From NCBI GenBank assembly GCA_036555515.1, contig DATBLC010000056.1, positions 1-32,605 of the forward strand: a stretch of DNA of 32,605 nucleotides, given 5' to 3'. The notes under the pieces are model-generated. The model made no database searches. It was given only the letters and a program-made list of their open reading frames with translations, and was not told where the DNA came from. Position numbers and translations under genes: made by a program. Below, one piece after another: positions 30,064-32,605 of this stretch; within the stretch, counting starts at the first letter, position 1; every line of letters starts with the position of its first letter. This DNA is from DATACQ01 sp036555515. GTDB taxonomy: Bacteria; Desulfobacterota; Binatia; UBA9968.

Positions 30064-30957
30064 TTACGTTTGCTTGAGGGTCCGATATTCCTTGCCCGCA
30101 CTGATCAGTAAACCGGTGGTGTTTCTTACCCAGTCTATCCGTGATTTTTTCCAGGTTTCCCACCCGTCGGGAAGATGCTTGTCCACAAACATGGCCTTTA
30201 GGTCCTGTACGGCCACCGCAGGCTCACCTTCGACTTCCTTGGCGCCGGGTTTGTTGGCTAGGAAGGCGAAGAGCAGGCCAAACTCCCCGGCGGATCCGAC
30301 AAGATTGTCCTCCCCAAGAAGCTTGGTGAGCTTCTCCTCGATATCTCGATGAGTCGTGCTCGCGTCTTCATCGGAAGGGAGGAGCTTGCTTATTAATGCT
30401 GAACCGGTGGTTTCCACAAATTCGACCAAGTCACTGGCTAACAGCGCGGCCGTATTTTTCCCAAACACCTTAGACTTTGGATCCTTGAGCAGATTTTCCG
30501 CAATGAAGCGTCCAACGTCTGACCGTTTGATCCAACCATCCTTTGCTCGGCTTGTCAGCCTTGCAAAATCCGCCTCACTCAGTCGACCTGAACTTGGTAT
30601 CTCTGGGTCTCCCTGGAGAATGCCACTGTGGCCTGGGTGAGAACCCTGTGAGCCAGGGAACTCCAGTGAAAACAAGCCGCCCGGTACTGCCTTGTCCAGC
30701 TTTCCAGAATCACCCAGCATGGACGCATGATTGCCGCTCGCAAACAGCACGAGCAGATCTCCAAGATCACCGCCGCCGGTATTACCCAGCCTTCTGACGT
30801 CCTCGATACTGGCAAGCGGCTCCTTCGCGTCGTTTCGTACCGGGAGTACACCCTGGGCTACGGCACTGCCGATAAACGGGCAGGTAGCTTTTCTCTTTAC
30901 CAGTAAGGCTTTTTCGTCGCCACTAAGCTCAACTACTTTGCTGGGATTGTCACTCAT
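30064..30957 (-). CDS. Unrecognised 297-residue protein (possible peroxidase-family relative)
   Basis: A cytoplasmic protein without a signal peptide. It begins with SDEK-type acidic and then KRKATCPFIGSAVAQGVLPVRN (22-43), where the CPF placed before GxLP recalls the heme-ligand loop of family-2 (chloroperoxidase-like) peroxidases; this is a weak resemblance. The middle has GGGDLGDLLVLFASGNH, SHPGHSGILQGD and GRLSEADFARLTSRAKDGWIKRSDVGRFIAENLL. The C-terminus ends in helices. I do not recognise a named family. GGAGG lies seven bases before the ATG. The DUF5996 gene is 141 bp upstream in the same direction, with no sign of tight coupling. Confidence 0.8.
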   Translation of the reverse strand: MSDNPSKVVELSGDEKALLVKRKATCPFIGSAVAQGVLPVRNDAKEPLASIEDVRRLGNTGGGDLGDLLVLFASGNHASMLGDSGKLDKAVPGGLFSLEFPGSQGSHPGHSGILQGDPEIPSSGRLSEADFARLTSRAKDGWIKRSDVGRFIAENLLKDPKSKVFGKNTAALLASDLVEFVETTGSALISKLLPSDEDASTTHRDIEEKLTKLLGEDNLVGSAGEFGLLFAFLANKPGAKEVEGEPAVAVQDLKAMFVDKHLPDGWETWKKSRIDWVRNTTGLLISAGKEYRTLKQT

Positions 30958-31098
30958 GTATAATCCTCCAAATTTGCAGTGATACTCGAACTCTATTTAA
31001 GTGTAAGTGAGTCCGGTGTTCTGTGTTTTGTCACGAGGGCCTAACCGTTCGCGTTGAGCGCGTGCCACTCTATGGCGCGTCCGCCCGCGAGCGCGTGG

Positions 31099-32034
31099 TT
31101 AGACCGCATTCTTTGGATCGCGCGCACGTTCCAAAGAGCCGCGATCCCATTTGGACAAACTAGCTGCGGCGGCATATGTCGTCTGCAAGAATTGCAGAAG
31201 TGTATCGTCCGGCGATTCTGATTCCCGGACGATGTCATAGGGAAGAATGAATTCGTGCAAATCGTTGCTATAGAAAGCTCCACCCGGCTGCACGACCGCC
31301 GCCGCGAAGTTGGGCGGCTCTGGATAAGCATATGAATAGAAGGCAGCATACGGGATCGGCCCCCCACCCGCCCAGAATCCGCAACTACTGACTTCCTCCG
31401 AGTAAGCCTCTCGGGTTACCCAATCCGGGAGGTTTGGAATGCCGCCGGGGTGTTTTGGCGCGCGTCGTCCGGAAAACCGGGTTACGGCCAAGTCGGCTGC
31501 GCCCCAGAAGAAATGAACGGGGCTGCATTTGCCGATAAAGGTCGCACGAAATGCTTTAAAGATTCGATCGGCCTGCACGAGGATGCGCCAGAAGCGGTTG
31601 ACGTATTCTCGGTCGTACGCCCGGTGAGTCTCATCCTCGTCGAAGGGGAGCGGATCTGGGACTTCATTCGGCATGCGGTGAATGCGCACTTGCAGACCGA
31701 TCTTTTCCATCTCCACCATGAGACTCGCATAGAAAGTCGCCACTGACTGTGGTTGGAGCACGACTCGACCGCTGAGGCCGTCATTCGACCGCACTGTCAA
31801 CTCATGGTCGATGAAGTCGAAGTCGATCTGAAATATTCGGTTGCCATACGGGACCGTTCCCGTAGTGAGTCCTCTGGATGTCACGTAAAGCGTGGCATGC
31901 CAGGAATGGTTGACCCAGGGGCTTTGCACAAGGCGAATTTTCCCGACGATCTGGGTCCACATGTGCAATGTTGCGTACGTATCTCTCCACGCCTCGAGAG
32001 ATAGGGTTGGCCATACTTCCGATAGTCCTGACAT
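31099..32034 (-). CDS. DUF5996 family protein
   Basis: A 311-residue soluble protein matching DUF5996. The family features include the N-terminal WRDTYATLHMWTQIVGKIRL, WVNHSWHATLYVTSRGLTT (about 45-63), the IFQIDFDFIDHEL strand, then FWGAADLAVTRFSGRRAP and GFWAGGGPIPYAAFYSYAYPEPPNF towards the C-terminus. No function is established for this family. AGGAGG lies nine bases before the ATG at 32034 and three before an ATG at 32040; the former is preferred. The frameshifted antitoxin's restored stop overlaps this start, as in an operon, so it may be co-transcribed with brnTA. Confidence 0.88.
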   Translation of the reverse strand: MSGLSEVWPTLSLEAWRDTYATLHMWTQIVGKIRLVQSPWVNHSWHATLYVTSRGLTTGTVPYGNRIFQIDFDFIDHELTVRSNDGLSGRVVLQPQSVATFYASLMVEMEKIGLQVRIHRMPNEVPDPLPFDEDETHRAYDREYVNRFWRILVQADRIFKAFRATFIGKCSPVHFFWGAADLAVTRFSGRRAPKHPGGIPNLPDWVTREAYSEEVSSCGFWAGGGPIPYAAFYSYAYPEPPNFAAAVVQPGGAFYSNDLHEFILPYDIVRESESPDDTLLQFLQTTYAAAASLSKWDRGSLERARDPKNAV

Positions 32035-32036
32035 CG

Positions 32037-32290
32037 TCATGAGCCTCCTACGACCGCAACAGCTGTGCGGTCTAACGAACCATCTCTTCTGTAAAGGGGC
32101 TTCACCGTCAGACCGAGATAGGAGTTCAGCGCATCGTTGATTAGGGTCTGATACCCTTTCCGGATCTCTGAGATTGAGTCTTGAAGCGCTCCAGAATTCC
32201 ATCGTCGAGATAGATCGTGATGCGGGTTTTGCTAATCTGGGGAACTATCGCTCCGCGTTTGCCCTTGGAAAAGTTATACTCATTCTTCAT
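32037..32290 (-). pseudogene. brnA: BrnA antitoxin, frameshifted
   Basis: From ATG 32290 the frame reads MKNEYNFSKGKRGAIVPQ and TRITIYLDDGILERF, typical of BrnA, the DNA-binding antitoxin of the BrnT/BrnA pair. After 49 residues it ends prematurely at 32141 (…SGKGIRP). In the neighbouring frame the expected sequence continues (GYQTLINDALNSYLGLTVKP) to a TGA whose last base is 32037, overlapping the DUF5996 start. The break is at a GGG run (32154-32156), consistent with one lost G, either a true mutation, a sequencing or assembly error, or programmed slippage. AAGGAG is just before the ATG (two-base spacing). Confidence 0.8.
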
Positions 32291-32546
32291 AACTCCTTCT
32301 TTCCTTCGGTGTCGGTTTCCGAACCGAGATGATGCGAACATCGTCATCCCGTGGTGTCCAGACCACAACCATCAGCGAGCCGAACGTGTTCGCGCCCAGG
32401 GTCACAAAGCGTTGCTCTCCCTCAGCCGATTGATCTTCAATCGTGACTGCCAACGGATCATTCAAGACACCATCTCCTTCGGTAAGTGAGACACCGTGCT
32501 TCTTAAGATTTGCGGCATCCTTCTTGGGATCAAAGGTTGCTGTCAC
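32280..32546 (-). CDS. brnT: BrnT family type II toxin
   Basis: An 88-residue ribonuclease toxin of the BrnT family. It has TFDPKKDAANLKKHGVSLTEGDGVLNDPLA (4-33), the GEQRFVTLG strand, VVVWTPRDDDVRIISVRKPT and the C-terminal ERRSYEE, all typical. BrnT cleaves RNA and is held inactive by BrnA. The GTG at 32546 is preferred; the upstream TTG at 32567 lies within the palindrome. Its stop overlaps the brnA ATG by 11 bases, as usual for this operon. The antitoxin frame is broken, so toxin control is doubtful unless the frameshift is an error or is suppressed. Confidence 0.9.
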   Translation of the reverse strand: MTATFDPKKDAANLKKHGVSLTEGDGVLNDPLAVTIEDQSAEGEQRFVTLGANTFGSLMVVVWTPRDDDVRIISVRKPTPKERRSYEE

Positions 32547-32554
32547 TAAACAAG

Positions 32555-32566
32555 TGTATGCATACA
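32555..32566. promoter_or_regulatory. Perfect 12-bp palindrome, candidate brnTA operator
   Basis: TGTATGCATACA is its own reverse complement, and a related near-palindrome TGCATATATTGCA follows at 32568-32580. Both lie immediately upstream of the brnT GTG start. BrnA-family antitoxins bind such sites in their own promoters to repress them; the site's role here is inferred from position and symmetry. Confidence 0.5.
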
Positions 32567-32605
32567 ATGCATATATTGCAAGCTCGCCGTTGCGAGGCGG
32601 CCCGC

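Overview
The window is a 32.6 kb piece of a moderately GC-rich bacterial chromosome. It is dense with genes for uptake of organic anions and for catabolism of small aromatic or organic acids. The many NitT/TauT/NMT1-type and family-1 solute-binding proteins, an amidohydrolase-2 enzyme, a PrpD-family enzyme and a gentisate-dioxygenase-like cupin suggest an uncultivated soil or sediment lineage (Deltaproteobacteria-like, Binatota- or Tectomicrobia-like). That placement is an impression from gene content; there is no rRNA, tRNA or phylogenetic marker here. No phage, CRISPR array or complete insertion sequence is visible.

Layout. 14-12996 is almost all plus strand: a GMC oxidoreductase, a SAM methyltransferase, a decayed membrane-protein pseudogene, a lipase-like alpha/beta hydrolase, a DUF123 GIY-YIG-like protein, a solute-binding protein, a long gene-poor stretch with one clear terminator, a 4,5-dihydroxyphthalate decarboxylase-like protein, a first copy of a 270-bp inverted-repeat element, a GH19 lysozyme/chitinase-like enzyme, a secreted protein, a SRPBCC protein, and an ABC ATPase plus binding protein with no permease. 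13212-17289 is minus strand: a lipoprotein, an MFS transporter, a second, inverted copy of the 270-bp element, an MscS channel and a TatD hydrolase. 17630-20987 is a complete plus-strand ABC importer operon (Tat-exported binding protein, ATPase, two permeases), ending at a long hairpin shared with the convergent gene. 21073-29716 is a minus-strand catabolic block: MetE-like methyltransferase, gentisate-dioxygenase-like cupin, amidohydrolase, family-1 binding protein, zinc-ribbon protein, second family-1 binding protein, MmgE/PrpD protein and FAH-family hydrolase. 30064-32546 holds an unrecognised protein, a DUF5996 protein and a BrnT/BrnA toxin-antitoxin pair whose antitoxin is frameshifted.

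How the parts may work together. The 17.6-21 kb ABC operon and the binding proteins would bring in organic or aromatic acids. The cupin (ring cleavage of a gentisate-like substrate) and the FAH protein (hydrolysis of the acylpyruvate product) fit two steps of a gentisate-type route. The amidohydrolase (possible decarboxylase or hydrolase), PrpD protein and MetE-like methyltransferase could act on side chains, carboxylates or methyl groups. This is inference from family membership and adjacency.

The most unusual material is outside the genes: (i) two about 90% similar 270-bp elements in opposite orientation with 18-bp terminal inverted repeats (MITE-like); (ii) a dispersed family of TTGAAC/GTTCAA clusters in several intergenic gaps, two of which directly flank one MITE copy; (iii) hairpins at operon junctions; and (iv) several decay scars (pseudogene, orphan Shine-Dalgarno after a permease-less ABC pair, frameshifted antitoxin).
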